A stretch of 64,000 nt of DNA, from positions 496,001 to 560,000 of the forward strand of contig CAWUCO010000097.1 in assembly GCA_963920705.1 (NCBI GenBank). Direction: 5' to 3'. A model generated the notes under the pieces. It searched no databases, was not told the origin of the DNA, and worked only from the letters and a program-made list of their open reading frames with translations. This stretch comes from Odiellus spinosus (taxonomy: Eukaryota; Arthropoda; Arachnida; Opiliones; Phalangiidae). The translations under genes and the position numbers were made by a program. This document shows, piece after piece, positions 62,961 to 64,000 of the stretch. Position 1 is the first letter of the stretch. Every line of letters begins with the position of its first letter.

Positions 62961-63143
62961 TTGCAATTTAGACAAAACCAAAGTCATTCGAAAGAGCAAT
63001 TAATGGACAGTGTAAATAATAAGAGTTTTCAAAAATCCGTTGAAAAACAAGAAAAATATGGCCAATTCAAGAAATCATACAATATCAAAATAGTCAAATT
63101 TCAGATTTTAAAAATTCGCTTTTTGATATTAGATGTTTTTTGA
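62961..63143 (+). other. Representative plus-strand open frame of 60 codons, probably not a gene
   Basis: This frame recurs in type B units. It starts at TTG in the linker; the first ATG is at codon 15, leaving 46 codons. FRQN is at residues 3-6 and KYGQFKK at 32-38, a constant offset of 30 from the minus-strand frame. Between the arms, within KSF-QKSVEKQEKYGQFKK, three codon differences change the amino acid (Q to G, Q to H, E to G) and one is silent. That gives no sign of purifying selection. The unit length of 383 is not divisible by 3, so frames cannot read through to the next unit. This copy has S-V in place of S-L after M-D (GTGTAAAT variant), a useful family marker also at 15876, 20467 and 24681. 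Confidence 0.8.
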
Positions 63144-64000
63144 ATTGGCCATATTTTCCATGTTTTTCAACGGATTTTCCAAAACTCTTGTTTTTTAGAT
63201 AGACCAATATTTGCTCTTTCGAGTGGTCTAAATTTTGTCTAAATCGCTTAAAAATCAAAAGTTTTGTGTCTATTTGAATCCATTAATCTTGGATTTTAAA
63301 GCGTTTTTGCTTAATTTTAACCAATTTTATATTTAACACGTTTTGGAAATTTAGACAAAACCAAAGTCATTCGAAAGAGCAATAAATGGACAGTCTAAAT
63401 AATAAGAGTTTTCAAAAATCCGTTGAAAAACAAGAAAAATATGGCCAATTCAAGAAATCATACAATATCAAAATAGTCAAATTTCAGATTTTAAAAATTC
63501 GCTTTTTGATATTAGATGTTTTTTGAATTGGCCATATTTTCCATGTTTTTCAACGGATTTTCCAAAACTCTTGTTTTTTAGATAGACCAATATTTGCTCT
63601 TTCGAGTGGTCTAAATTTTGTCTAAATCGCTTAAAAATCAAAAGTTTTGTGTCTATTTGAATCCATTAATCTTGGATTTTAAAGCGTTTTTGCTTAATTT
63701 TAACCAATTTTATATTTAACACGTTTTGGAAATTTAGACAAAACCAAAGTCATTCGAAAGAGCAATAAATGGACAGTCTAAATAATAAGAGTTTTCAAAA
63801 ATCCGTTGAAAAACAAGAAAAATATGGCCAATTCAAGAAATCATACAATATCAAATTAGTCAAATTTCAGATTTTAAAAATTCGCTTTTTGATATTAGAT
63901 GTTTTTTGAATTGGCCATATTTTCCATGTTTTTCAACGGATTTTCCAAAACTCTTGTTTTTTAGATAGACCAATATTTGCTCTTTCGAGTGGTCTAAATT

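Larger units (their letters stand above)
1..64000. repeat. Satellite DNA array, 383-bp monomer, about 167 tandem units
   Basis: The whole window is a head-to-tail tandem array. The start of the first inverted-repeat arm recurs at 179, 562, 945, 1328 and so on to 63347 and 63730, which is 166 intervals averaging 382.84 bp. GC content counted in one unit is about 26%. No non-repeat sequence interrupts the array and both window edges fall inside a unit, so the true array is longer than 64 kb. Such arrays in eukaryotes usually form constitutive heterochromatin at or near centromeres or telomeres; that placement is inference here. I do not recognise the monomer as a named satellite. Unit-length changes are 1-2 bp indels, mostly in A or T runs. 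Confidence 0.99.
62198..64000. repeat. Right end of window, repeats the 24.4-25.1 kb block
   Basis: Units near 62711-63340 match 24431-25060 at offset 38280 (and 15626-16255 at offset 47085), including the GTGTAAAT unit followed by a type C linker. Two consecutive GCAATAAATGG units follow (63347 and 63730), spaced 383 bp, where the earlier copies alternate with a type B unit. The window stops inside a unit. Confidence 0.88.

Noticed and set aside
559..63143. Plus-strand open frames of 60-79 codons as a repeated gene family
   Set aside because: They start at TTG, are confined to one arm of each unit, cannot continue into the next unit, and are broken by stops or frameshifts in many units. Differences between copies are mostly amino-acid changing, with no known domain.
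1..64000. CRISPR array
   Set aside because: The period is 383 bp and the whole unit is repeated; there are no short direct repeats separated by unique spacers.
1..64000. Autonomous transposon or virus in the array
   Set aside because: There is no long open frame, no long terminal repeats and no interruption of the unit register anywhere in the window.

Overview
The window is one uninterrupted satellite DNA array. A unit of about 383 bp (roughly 26% GC) repeats head to tail from base 1 to base 64000. The unit marker (the hexamer plus TTAGAC at the start of the inverted-repeat arm) goes from 179 to 63730 in 166 units, averaging 382.84 bp. Small deletions account for the net shortfall of about 27 bp. 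I see no unique sequence, no convincing gene, no tRNA or rRNA, no recognisable transposon, and neither edge of the array. This points to a eukaryotic heterochromatic block, for example centromeric, pericentromeric or subtelomeric. I do not recognise the monomer and will not name a species. CpG is not depleted, which weakly favours a lineage with little CpG methylation.

The most interesting structure lies inside the monomer. Each unit is a giant imperfect dyad: two arms of about 128 bp in inverted orientation, roughly 80% identical, around a loop of about 30 nt. A linker of about 100 bp follows and carries a second, shorter dyad. This explains why each unit shows a small open frame on each strand. 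The two frames lie on opposite arms and give homologous peptides (shared FRQN, HSK, NKSF, KSVEK and KYGQFKK blocks). I read them as by-products of the palindrome and not as genes: they begin at TTG and GTG, 383 is not a multiple of 3, differences between the arms are mostly amino-acid changing, and many units carry stops or frameshifts.

At a larger scale the array is a mosaic of higher-order repeats (HORs). Bases 1-2857 form a loosely dimeric start with one strongly diverged unit at about 2005-2245. Bases 2858-8602 hold a 6-unit repeat (2298 bp) in two full copies and a 3-unit partial. Bases 8603-15112 hold the same six units plus three more (9 units, about 3446 bp). Bases 16262-19321 hold a 4-unit repeat (1530 bp) twice, and related 4-unit blocks return at 26216-29276 and 46884-51859. 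Bases 30426-42291 show a 16-unit (6124 bp) spacing, followed by 12-unit (4592 bp) homology to 46884. Bases 51860-57984 alternate 3- and 4-unit blocks. Bases 59133-62197 contain a block duplicated from 22.4 kb and a 3-unit repeat, and the end of the window repeats the block at 24.4-25.1 kb.

Three linker subfamilies can be told apart. Type A has CACGTTTTGG before the arm. Type B has CACAATTTTG. Type C has AACACGTTTTGG, usually with CATTAATC upstream. Types B and C dominate the first 14 kb and types A and B the remainder. The pattern fits repeated unequal exchange and local amplification.
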